Shown here piece by piece: positions 34,377-41,326 of a stretch of 64,000 nucleotides of DNA. The DNA comes from Streptomyces piniterrae (GTDB taxonomy: Bacteria > Actinomycetota > Actinomycetes > Streptomycetales > Streptomycetaceae). The stretch spans positions 124,001-188,000 of the forward strand of contig NZ_SUMB01000013.1 of NCBI RefSeq assembly GCF_005048155.1. Direction: 5' to 3'. The notes under the pieces were generated by a model, which saw only the letters and a list, made by a program, of their open reading frames with translations, was not told the origin of the DNA and did not search any database. The translations under genes were made by a program, and so were the position numbers. The first letter of the stretch is position 1; the number at the start of each line of letters is the position of its first letter.

Positions 34377-34694
34377 TCACGCCGCGCTTCCCTTGGCGCC
34401 GGGGCCAGGGCCGGGCCCGAAGTGCTCCTCCAGGACGGACAGCCGGCGCCAGTACTCCTCCTCGTCGATCTCGCCGGCGGCGAACCGACGGCCGAGTACC
34501 GCGATCGGCGTGGGGGTGTCGCCACCGGCTGCGGACCGCGGGCCGCGGAACGGCCGGCCGGGGCCGCCGTGCCGCCAGACGGTGCGGCGCAGCACGGTCA
34601 CCACGGCGAAGATCACCAGCGCCCAGAGCAGCGGAACCAGGAGGATCCAGGGGCCGGGGCCGCCGCCGGTCCAGGGGTGGGCGAGCTCGAACAT
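34377..34694 (-). CDS. SHOCT-domain small membrane protein
   Basis: A 105-residue protein beginning MFELAHPWTGGG at ATG 34694, behind GAGGAG. One membrane span (WILLVPLLWALVIFAVVTVL) is followed by a basic linker and a C-terminal SHOCT motif (VLGRRFAAGEIDEEEYWRRLSVLEE). SHOCT domains are short oligomerisation helices at protein ends. Function unknown. The longer frame to 34868 is non-coding. The gene diverges from the TetR gene. Confidence 0.85.
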   Translation of the reverse strand: MFELAHPWTGGGPGPWILLVPLLWALVIFAVVTVLRRTVWRHGGPGRPFRGPRSAAGGDTPTPIAVLGRRFAAGEIDEEEYWRRLSVLEEHFGPGPGPGAKGSAA

Positions 34695-34881
34695 CGAAAT
34701 CAGCTCCTCGGTGTGACGGATGGCTCTCGGAGTGGGTCCTGCTGTCTCTTCCGAGCCTCGCCTTCCGGGGGCCGCGAGTCGTCGTACAGCCAGCGGCATC
34801 GGCCGTACGACCTGGGGAGTAGTCGGATCGGCCGGCGCTGCTCCACCGCCTCCACCGCCGCGCCGCACCCTCCGAGCAGTT

Positions 34882-34917
34882 CTGTAACTACTAGTATGTA
34901 CAGTGCGCTACAGTGCG
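34882..34917 (+). promoter_or_regulatory. TetR operator and promoter before 34921
   Basis: Bases 34882-34903 form a 22-bp palindrome around TACTAGTA (34889-34896) with outer arms CTGTA and TACAG; only two of eleven pairs mismatch. TAGTAT at 34893-34898 inside it is a plausible -10 box. A 9-bp direct repeat TACAGTGCG (34899-34907, 34909-34917) with a 10-bp period follows, ending 3 bp before the ATG. Binding here would block the TetR-DUF4865-hydrolase operon. Confidence 0.75.
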
Positions 34918-34920
34918 ATC

Positions 34921-35496
34921 ATGAGCACTCAGGAACGGCTCGTCCGGAGCACCCAGGAACTCCTGTGGGAGCGGGGCTACGTCGGCACCAGCCCCAAGGC
35001 GATCCTGGAGCGTGCAGGCGTCGGCCAGGGCAGCATGTACCACCACTTCGCGGGCAAGTCCGACCTCGCGCTGGCCGCGATCCGGCGCACCGCGGAGACC
35101 ATGAAGGAGTCCGCCGACGCCTGCCTGTCAGGGCCGGGGACGGCGTACGAGCGGGTCGCGGCCTATCTCCTGCGCGAGCGGCGGGTGCTGCGCGGCTGCC
35201 CCATCGGCCGGATGACGCAGGACCGGGACGTCGTACAGAGCCCGGAGCTGCGGCAGCCCCTGGACGAGATGTTCGGCTGGCTGCGGGGGCGGATCGCCGA
35301 GGTGCTGGCCGAGGGGCAGCGACGCGGCGAGCTGGCCGCGGCCCTGGATCCGGCGGCCACCGCCGCGACCGTCGCCGCGGTCGTCCAGGGCGGCTATGTC
35401 CTCGCACGGGCAGCGGATGACACCGCACCGTTCGACGCGGCGGTACGGGGCGCGTTGGCACTGCTCGCGTCCCAGGTCACGCCCGCCGCCGGCTGA
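34921..35496 (+). CDS. TetR/AcrR-family regulator
   Basis: A 191-residue regulator with the TetR HTH at residues ~10-50 (LLWERGYVGTSPKAILERAGVGQGSMYHHFAGKSDLALAAI) and a C-terminal domain with LRGCPIGRMTQDRDV, a cysteine-containing segment found in TetR proteins that sense electrophiles or quinones. ATG 34921 begins 3 bp after the operator-like repeats. The DUF4865 gene starts 46 bp downstream and the phosphotriesterase-family gene is coupled to that, so the three form an autoregulated operon. Confidence 0.92.
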   Translation: MSTQERLVRSTQELLWERGYVGTSPKAILERAGVGQGSMYHHFAGKSDLALAAIRRTAETMKESADACLSGPGTAYERVAAYLLRERRVLRGCPIGRMTQDRDVVQSPELRQPLDEMFGWLRGRIAEVLAEGQRRGELAAALDPAATAATVAAVVQGGYVLARAADDTAPFDAAVRGALALLASQVTPAAG

Positions 35497-35542
35497 GCCC
35501 CCCTCTCCCCCCTCCCGCCTCCTCTCCCCACATGGAGCCCCC

Positions 35543-36130
35543 ATGCAGGCCATGCAATACGCGATCACACTCCCCGCCGACTACGACATGGAGATCATCC
35601 GGAACCGTGTGAAGTCCAAGGGCCATCTCCTGGACGACTTCGAAGGGCTCGGCCTCAAGGCGTACGGAATCCGCGAGCGCGGGGTCGACGGCTCGCCGGT
35701 CAATCAGTACGCGCCGTTCTACCTCTGGGCCGACCCGGAGGCCATGAACCGCTTCCTGAACGGTGACGGGTTCCGGGGCGTGATCCGCGATTTCGGGCGG
35801 CCGGTCGTGCAGCACTGGCAGGGGCTCCTCCACCTGCCCGGCCCGGCTTCCGGCGCCCTCCCCCGCACCTTCTCCCGGCGGACCGAGACGCTCCCCGAGA
35901 GCACCGACCCGGCCACCGCGATCGCGCGGGCGCTCGCCGCGCATGAGGAGTTGGCCACTACGGACGGCGTGCACTCCACCGCGCTGGCCCTCGACCCCCG
36001 GCACTGGGAACTGGTCCACTTCACCCTGTGGTCGGACGCCGTCCCCCATGCCTCCGCGGGCGACCGCTACCAGGTGCTGCATCTGTCCGCGCCGGGTGTC
36101 GGCCGGCTGGGCGCGGGACGGCAGTGGTGA
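35543..36130 (+). CDS. DUF4865-family protein
   Basis: A 195-residue protein matching DUF4865: MQYAITLPADYDMEIIRNRV at the start, GLGLKAYGIRERG, QYAPFYLWADPEAMNRFL and RPVVQHW. The fold is probably a monooxygenase-like ferredoxin barrel pair. Genes of this family are commonly found beside a TetR regulator, as here, but the reaction is unknown. ATG 35543 follows GGAG; ATG 35552 is an alternative. Its stop overlaps the start of the next gene as GTGA. Confidence 0.85.
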   Translation: MQAMQYAITLPADYDMEIIRNRVKSKGHLLDDFEGLGLKAYGIRERGVDGSPVNQYAPFYLWADPEAMNRFLNGDGFRGVIRDFGRPVVQHWQGLLHLPGPASGALPRTFSRRTETLPESTDPATAIARALAAHEELATTDGVHSTALALDPRHWELVHFTLWSDAVPHASAGDRYQVLHLSAPGVGRLGAGRQW

Positions 36131-37137
36131 GCCGGGACGCCGGCCCGTCGCTCACCACCCTCCCCTCCGTCACGTCCGTTACCCCCGTCACCTCCATCCG
36201 TACGGTCCTCGGTGATATCTCCCCCGTCGACCTCGGCATCTGCGACGCACACGATCATCTGTTCCTCCGCAGCCCTCAATTGCCGGGCCAGGAGCTGGAC
36301 GACACCGAGGCCGCGGCCGCCGAGCTCGACGCGTTTCGCGCGGCGGGCGGCGCCGCGGTGATCCAGTGGACGCCGTACGGCATGGGCAGGCGGGCCGTCG
36401 AACTGCCCCGGCTGGCACGGGAGTCGGGAGTACGGATCGTCGCCGCCACCGGGCTGCACCAGGCGGCGCACTATGCCGCGGAGGTGCTGGCGCGGGTCCG
36501 TGCGGATCTTGCCGGGCTGTTCGTCGCGGAGCTGACCGAGGGGATCGGCGGCACCGGGCCCCGGGCCGGAATGATCAAGGTCGCCGGGGGGTTCCACGGT
36601 CTGGACCGGCATGCCCGGCACACCATGACGGCGGCCGCCGAGGCCCACCACGTGACCGGCGCGGCCATCGGCATCCACCTGGAGCTGGGGACCGGGGCGA
36701 TGGACGTACTCGACCTGCTCTGCGACGAGTTGGCGGTGCCGCCGGACCGGGTGGTCCTGGGGCACCTCAACCGTTCGCCGGACCCGACCGTCCACCGGCT
36801 GGCCGCTGAGGCGGGCGCGTATCTGGCCTTCGACGGGCCCTCGCGCGCCCATCATGCGACCGACTGGCGGCTGCCCGACGCGCTGACCGCGCTCACCGAG
36901 GCGGGCCACGGCGACCGGATCCTGCTGGGCGGCGACACCACCACGGCCGACGCCCGGTCGGTGAACGGCGGCCCCGGGATGCCGTATCTGCTGCGCCGCC
37001 ACCGGCCGCGGCTGGAACTCGCCCTGGGCGAAGACCTGGTGACGCGCATTCTGACCGCCAACCCGGCACGCGCGTTCGCCGCGACATGGGGAGCCGCGGC
37101 ATGGGGAGGGGCCGGTGACGGAACGCCGGGTGGCTGA
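36127..37137 (+). CDS. Phosphotriesterase-family metallohydrolase
   Basis: A 336-residue amidohydrolase-superfamily protein. Binuclear metal ligands can be traced: the DAHDH pair near residue 40, the lysine to be carboxylated in MIKVAGG (~155), two histidines in GIHLE and LGHLNR (~182, ~215) and the aspartate in LLGGDTT (~270). This matches phosphotriesterase-like lactonases and aryldialkylphosphatases, which hydrolyse lactones or phosphoesters. GTG 36127 overlaps the DUF4865 stop. Its place behind a TetR sensor and DUF4865 suggests that it detoxifies or degrades the ligand sensed by TetR. Confidence 0.88.
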   Translation: MSRDAGPSLTTLPSVTSVTPVTSIRTVLGDISPVDLGICDAHDHLFLRSPQLPGQELDDTEAAAAELDAFRAAGGAAVIQWTPYGMGRRAVELPRLARESGVRIVAATGLHQAAHYAAEVLARVRADLAGLFVAELTEGIGGTGPRAGMIKVAGGFHGLDRHARHTMTAAAEAHHVTGAAIGIHLELGTGAMDVLDLLCDELAVPPDRVVLGHLNRSPDPTVHRLAAEAGAYLAFDGPSRAHHATDWRLPDALTALTEAGHGDRILLGGDTTTADARSVNGGPGMPYLLRRHRPRLELALGEDLVTRILTANPARAFAATWGAAAWGGAGDGTPGG

Positions 37138-37247
37138 CGGCGGGTGGCCGGACTGCCGGCAGCGGCCGGACGGCGGGTAGTCGGAGCGTCGGGTGGCTGA
37201 CGGCACGTGGCAGGACTGCCGGTAGCGGGCCGCCTGTAGTCGGACGC
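37124..37247. repeat. 63-bp degenerate tandem duplication
   Basis: A unit starting CGCCGGGTGGCTGACGG at 37124 recurs at 37187 (CGTCGGGTGGCTGACGG), with GGACTGCCGGYAGCGG and GTAGTCGGA conserved in both. The first unit includes the last codons and stop of the hydrolase gene. The 37138-37580 gap has no gene I can support. Confidence 0.75.
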
Positions 37248-37370
37248 CGGGAACACGCTCGCCGCCGTATGGGATACGCCTCGCCCCTGCGCCCTGCCTC
37301 CCCCTGCCGGCGTCCCCTGCGCGGGAACACCCGCCGGACCCGGCCCCAGGCCCCCACCCGCACCCGCACG

Positions 37371-37489
37371 GAATACGCCCGTCGCCCCACGCCACTCAGG
37401 GGAATCCGCCCGTCGCCCCACCCCACGCACGGGAGCACGCCCGTCGCCCCACCCCACCCCCACGCACGGGAATACGCCCGCCATCCCCC
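37371..37489. repeat. 31-bp tandem repeat, about 3.5 copies
   Basis: Copies start at 37371, 37402, 37433 and 37470 with the core GARNACGCCCGTCGCCCCAC and a CCCACGCACGGG joint. Spacing is 31, 31 and 37 bp. On the minus strand this encodes a repetitive Gly/Arg frame with no sign of being a gene. Confidence 0.8.
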
Positions 37490-37519
37490 AGGTTGTGGAC
37501 CCGCAGGGGGCCCTCGCAT

Positions 37520-37554
37520 CCCCTAGGGGATCTGTTCGAACGCCCCCTAGGGGA
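37520..37554. promoter_or_regulatory. Twin CCCCTAGGGGA palindromes
   Basis: Two identical palindromes at 37520-37530 and 37544-37554, 24 bp apart. They lie between the 3' ends of convergent genes, so they may be transcript-end structures rather than an operator. Confidence 0.45.
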
Positions 37555-37580
37555 CACCACCGTCGCTCACAACCCGCCGT

Positions 37581-37964
37581 TCACAACGTGACCGCGATCC
37601 CCACATGTGGTCGTCTGCCGCGCCGCAGCAGCGCGCCTCCGGTGTCCATCAGGCGGAACCGCAGGCCGTATTTGCCCGCCATCGCCTTACGGACGCGACC
37701 GAGCGCGGCGGCGCCCTCCAGCAGCCGGGCCGTGCCCTCGGCGGTCTGCGCGCCCTCGGCGATCCGGCCGCGTACGTCGCACGGGGTGACCGTCACCCGT
37801 GCGTCCTTGCGGAGCCGCTTCACCTTCCAGCTGTCGTCCCGTGTCCACACCAGCAGCTCCTCCCCTTCGGCCACCGCCCATACAGGGGTGGCCACCGGGG
37901 TGCCGTTCTTGCGGTACGTGACCAGGCTGACGTACGGGCTGCGGGCGATCTCTTCGGGAATCAT
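37581..37964 (-). CDS. PPOX-class F420-dependent oxidoreductase
   Basis: A 127-residue split-barrel flavin/deazaflavin protein of the PNPOx superfamily: SPYVSLVTYRKNGTPVATPVWAV at the start, then LLVWTRDDSWKVKRLRKDARVTVTPCD, the class-defining strand-loop, and a C-terminal GLRFRLMDTGGAL segment. Relatives use F420H2 or F420 to reduce small quinones, nitro compounds or biliverdin. The active form is a dimer. It lies 49 bp from the ROK regulator gene on the same strand. Confidence 0.88.
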   Translation of the reverse strand: MIPEEIARSPYVSLVTYRKNGTPVATPVWAVAEGEELLVWTRDDSWKVKRLRKDARVTVTPCDVRGRIAEGAQTAEGTARLLEGAAALGRVRKAMAGKYGLRFRLMDTGGALLRRGRRPHVGIAVTL

Positions 37965-38013
37965 GGGCCGCAGCCTAGGCCGTGCCCCGGATCACGGCGG
38001 CTGTCGCTCGCCG

Positions 38014-39234
38014 TCAGCGGTCGACGATGACCAGCGGGTCGTCCAGTACCGGCTGCCAGGCCAGCTCCGCGGCGCCGACCAGGCTGTTGTGGTCGAGGCT
38101 GCACGGCAGGATCGGCACGCCACCGCTGCGCCCCCACAGGCTGCGGTCCGCGACCACCGCCCGCAGCCGCTCCGGGTCGGCCTCCAGAAGGGCGCGGTGC
38201 AGTCCGCCGAGGATGATCCGGTCGGGGTTGAGGATGTTGACGAGGCCGGCGATGCCGAGCCCGAGCCGGTCGATGAGGAGGTCTGCGGCGTGGCGTACAC
38301 CCGGGTCGGTGCGCTCGTTCCGGAGCAGGTCGGCGGCCTGCTGGAGCAGGGAGACCTCGGGGCCGGGTTCGCGGCCCGCCGCGCCGAGGAAGGCGAGCGG
38401 GTCCGCCTCGACGTCCAGGCAGCCGCGGCTGCCGCAGTGACAGGGCGCGCCCTCGGGATTCACCGTCAGATGGCCGACCTCCAGGGCCAGGCCCGAACTG
38501 CCGCTGTGCAGCCGGCCGTCGAGCACCAGCGCCCCGCCGACGCCCCGGTGGCCGGAGGCCACACAGAGCAGGTCGCGGGCGCCCCGGCCGGCACCGTGCC
38601 GGTGTTCGGCGAGCGCCATGAGGTTGACATCGTTGCCGGTGAAGCCGATCGCCTCGGTCACTCCGGGAATGCCGGCATCGGCGAGCGCCTGGAGGAAGAG
38701 CGCGCGTACGGGGGCGCCCGAAGGCCAGGCGAGGTGCAGCGGGTTGAGGGCCTCGCCGTCCGGTTCGGCGACGGCGGAGGGCACCGCGAGGCCCGCGCCG
38801 AGGCAGCGCCGCCCGGTCTCGGCCAGCAGCGCCGACCCGGCCTCGACGGCGTCGGCCAGGACGTGCGCCGGGTCCGCCGGGATGGTGCCGCGGCCGGTCG
38901 TGGTGGCCACGATCCGGCCGCCGAGGCCTACCAGGGCGACGCGGAACCCGTCGGCGTGGATCTGCGCGGCGAGCACGACGGGGCCGCTCTCGTCGACGAA
39001 CAGCCGGTGGGAGGGCCGTCCTTGGGAGCCGGCGGATGCGGTCGGCCGGGAGTCGACGGTGATCAGGCCGAGCGCTTCGAGCTCGGCGGCCACCGCCCCG
39101 GCAGTGGCGCGGGTCACGCCGAGTTCCGAGGTGAGGACGGCGCGGGTGGGCGCGCGTCCGGTGTGTACGAGCTCCAGTGCGGGTCCGAGGGCGCCACGGC
39201 CCCGCTCCAGCCTGGTTGTCCGAGTCTGGGTCAC
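38014..39234 (-). CDS. ROK-family transcriptional regulator
   Basis: A 406-residue NagC/XylR-type protein. The N-terminal winged helix (residues ~10-65) has TRAVLTSELGVTRATAGAVAAELEALGLI. The ROK sugar-binding domain shows ASGHRGVGGALVLDG and the zinc motif EGAPCHCGSRGCLDVE. Starting at GTG 39234 fits the family's length; the upstream frame to 39423 is spurious. It probably senses a free sugar. The F420-dependent enzyme gene follows it on the same strand. A TTTGT/ACAAA site sits just before the start. Confidence 0.9.
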   Translation of the reverse strand: MTQTRTTRLERGRGALGPALELVHTGRAPTRAVLTSELGVTRATAGAVAAELEALGLITVDSRPTASAGSQGRPSHRLFVDESGPVVLAAQIHADGFRVALVGLGGRIVATTTGRGTIPADPAHVLADAVEAGSALLAETGRRCLGAGLAVPSAVAEPDGEALNPLHLAWPSGAPVRALFLQALADAGIPGVTEAIGFTGNDVNLMALAEHRHGAGRGARDLLCVASGHRGVGGALVLDGRLHSGSSGLALEVGHLTVNPEGAPCHCGSRGCLDVEADPLAFLGAAGREPGPEVSLLQQAADLLRNERTDPGVRHAADLLIDRLGLGIAGLVNILNPDRIILGGLHRALLEADPERLRAVVADRSLWGRSGGVPILPCSLDHNSLVGAAELAWQPVLDDPLVIVDR

Positions 39235-39248
39235 GCCCCCATTCTCAC

Positions 39249-39269
39249 TTTGTACCGAGAGTAAACAAA
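39249..39269 (-). promoter_or_regulatory. Candidate ROK operator (TTTGT...ACAAA)
   Basis: A 21-bp element TTTGT-N11-ACAAA lies 15 bp upstream of the ROK start; inside it GTAC and GTAAAC are also nearly symmetrical. ROK regulators bind TTTGT/ACAAA-like half-sites, so this is likely autoregulatory. Confidence 0.5.
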
Positions 39270-39431
39270 ATGCGGACGGCCCTTTCGGGCGCGGCGGGCC
39301 GGCGGACGGGTCTCCGAGCCCAGGATTCCACCCACTCACACCTCGGCCACCTGCGCACCCCGCCCCCTCATCCTCCACCCCCTCTCGCCCTCGCCGGTCC
39401 GTTGTCAGTGGCGGCTGGCACACTCGAGGGC

Positions 39432-40181
39432 ATGGAGATCACCGAGTTCGTCGAAGCACTGCGACTGGACGGGGCGTTGTTCGCCGACGCCGCGGAGCAA
39501 GCCGGGCCCGAGGCCCGGATTCCGGCCTGCCCGGAGTGGCGGATGCGGGACCTGATCATCCACATAGGACGAGTTCACCGCTGGGCGACGGGATATGTGA
39601 CCGACGGAATCGACCAGCCGAGCCGTCCCGAGGCCGCTCCGGAGCTGACCGACGAAGAGCTGGTGCCCTGGTTCCGGGACGGCCATCACCGCCTCGTGGT
39701 GGCGCTGCACACCGCCCCGCCGGACCTGACCGCCTGGATGTTCCTGCCCGCACCGTCTCCGCTGGCCTTCTGGGCGCGGCGCCAGGCCCATGAGACGTCG
39801 GTGCACCGCGTGGACGCGCAGCAGGCCGCCGGCGCCTCGCTCACCCCGCTGCCCTCCGCCTTCGCCGCCGACGGAATCGACGAACTCCTGGCGGGCATCC
39901 ACTCGTTGGAACGCAGCCGGCTCCGCACGGATACGCCTCGGACGCTGCGGGTGCACGCGACGGACATACCGGGCGCCGTCTGGACGGTGCATCTCTCCGA
40001 CGCTCCGCCGCGCACGGTCCGTACGAGCGAACCGGCGGACGCGACGCCGGTGGACTGCGCGATGGAAGGACCGGCGGAGGAGCTGTATCTCGCGCTGTGG
40101 AACCGGCTGCCGTGGGACGCGGTGAAGATCACCGGTGATGACGCCATGCTCGAGCTGTGGAGGGAGCGGTCGGGAATCTGA
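39432..40181 (+). CDS. Maleylpyruvate-isomerase/DinB-like (TIGR03083) protein
   Basis: A 249-residue protein with the DinB/MDMPI four-helix domain. The opening IPACPEWRMRDLIIHIGRVHRWA and ARRQAHETSVHRVDAQ carry the three expected metal ligands (histidine in HIG, glutamate and histidine in HETSVH). A C-terminal MDMPI-type domain follows (RVHATDIPGAVWTVHL...DDAMLELWR). Members act as mycothiol-dependent isomerases or thiol-S-transferases in actinobacteria. ATG 39432 is preceded by GAGGG at only 1 bp, so the transcript may be leaderless. Confidence 0.88.
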   Translation: MEITEFVEALRLDGALFADAAEQAGPEARIPACPEWRMRDLIIHIGRVHRWATGYVTDGIDQPSRPEAAPELTDEELVPWFRDGHHRLVVALHTAPPDLTAWMFLPAPSPLAFWARRQAHETSVHRVDAQQAAGASLTPLPSAFAADGIDELLAGIHSLERSRLRTDTPRTLRVHATDIPGAVWTVHLSDAPPRTVRTSEPADATPVDCAMEGPAEELYLALWNRLPWDAVKITGDDAMLELWRERSGI

Positions 40182-40391
40182 AGGGCAGGCGGCGGGTCGG
40201 CGGGGCTGGCTTCGGACCGGCCGCCTTGAAGGGACTGCGGGTGAGCCGGCTCGTGCACCGTGGTGCGGAGGGGGTACAGGGAGGGGAGGCGCGTGCGTGG
40301 GGGCTCGTATCCCGGCCGTGGGGTCCAGCTGTGCCACATCCCCGCCCGCAACCTTCTAGGGCAATCGGCCGGCGGATGGCAGACTCTCACC

Positions 40392-40700
40392 ATGTCACCT
40401 ACCCGTACTCAGGACGAGCGGGACACCATCACGGTCGAGATCGTGTTCGCGCTGGTCAGCGCCGCGTTCGTGGGCGGCATTGTGTTTCTCGGGCTGGGCA
40501 GCCCGATCGTGTGGGCCGGTATGCCGTGGTCCTGGGAAGGTCCGTGGCTCGCGGTGAGCGCCCTTCTCGGGCTGGCGACGTTCATCGTCCGGCTGCTGTG
40601 GGTGCTGCGCTGGCATCGCCACCCGGCACTCCTCGGACACCAGCCGGGGCTCCCGGGAGGTCAGCCCAGCCAGCCGGGGCGCACCAGCCCCGACTCGTAG
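40392..40700 (+). CDS. DUF6332-like small membrane protein
   Basis: A 102-residue protein, MSPTRTQDERDTITVEIVFALVSAAF, matching the streptomycete DUF6332 opening (R-T-x-x-[ED]RDxxTVEIxFAxV). Two membrane spans (VFALVSAAFVGGIVFLG and LLGLATFIVRLLWVL) and a short tail. ATG 40392 is chosen by this homology; there is no clear ribosome site. Function unknown. Its last 40 bp overlap the convergent response regulator gene. Confidence 0.75.
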   Translation: MSPTRTQDERDTITVEIVFALVSAAFVGGIVFLGLGSPIVWAGMPWSWEGPWLAVSALLGLATFIVRLLWVLRWHRHPALLGHQPGLPGGQPSQPGRTSPDS

Positions 40701-41326
40701 GCCAGCACGACCAGTTGGGCACGGTCGCGGGCGCCCAGTTTCACCATCGTGCGGCTGACATGCGTCTTGGCGGTCAGCGGGCTGACGACCAGGCGGCGGG
40801 CGATCTCCTCGTTGGAGAGGCCGATGCCCACCAGGGCCATCACCTCGCGTTCCCGCTCGGTCAGTTCGGAGAGGGCGCCGGCCGCGGCCGGTTCCTTGGA
40901 GCGGGCGGCGAACTCGGCGATCAGGCGGCGGGTGACGCCGGGCGAGAGCAGCGCGTCGCCGTCGACAACCGCGCGCACGGCCCTTAGCAGTTCCTCCGGT
41001 TCGGTGTCCTTGACGAGGAAGCCGGAGGCGCCGGAGCGGATCGCCTCGAAGACGTACTCGTCCAGCTCGAAGGTGGTCAGCATGACGACCTTGACACCGG
41101 ACAACTGCGGGTCCGCGGTGATCCGACGGGTGGCGACAAGTCCGTCCATCACCGGCATCCGGATGTCCATCAGCACGACGTCCGGACGGTGCGCGCGGAC
41201 CGCCGCCAGCGCCGCCTCCCCATCGTCGGCCTCGCCGACCACCTCGATGTCGGGCTGCGCGTCCAGCAGCGCCTTGAAGCCGGCCCTGACCAGCAGTTGG
41301 TCGTCGGCGAGCAGTACCCGGATCAC
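40661..41326 (-). CDS. NarL/LuxR-type response regulator
   Basis: A 221-residue response regulator. Receiver residues: acidic pair DDQ, phosphoacceptor Asp in VVLMDIRMP (~residue 54), Thr in MLTTFELDEY and Lys in FLVKD. The C-terminal LuxR HTH reads LTEREREVMALVGIGLSNEEIARRL...VKLGARDRAQLVVLAYE. GTG 41326 overlaps the stop of the upstream kinase as GTGA, so the two are translated together. Confidence 0.94.
   Translation of the reverse strand: MIRVLLADDQLLVRAGFKALLDAQPDIEVVGEADDGEAALAAVRAHRPDVVLMDIRMPVMDGLVATRRITADPQLSGVKVVMLTTFELDEYVFEAIRSGASGFLVKDTEPEELLRAVRAVVDGDALLSPGVTRRLIAEFAARSKEPAAAGALSELTEREREVMALVGIGLSNEEIARRLVVSPLTAKTHVSRTMVKLGARDRAQLVVLAYESGLVRPGWLG

Noticed and set aside
36852..37484. 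A 210-codon minus-strand frame over the repeat region
   Set aside because: Repetitive Gly/Arg/Pro composition derived from the tandem repeats and overlap with the hydrolase gene.
37124..37489. CRISPR-like array
   Set aside because: Units are contiguous and degenerate without unique spacers of constant length; no cas genes.
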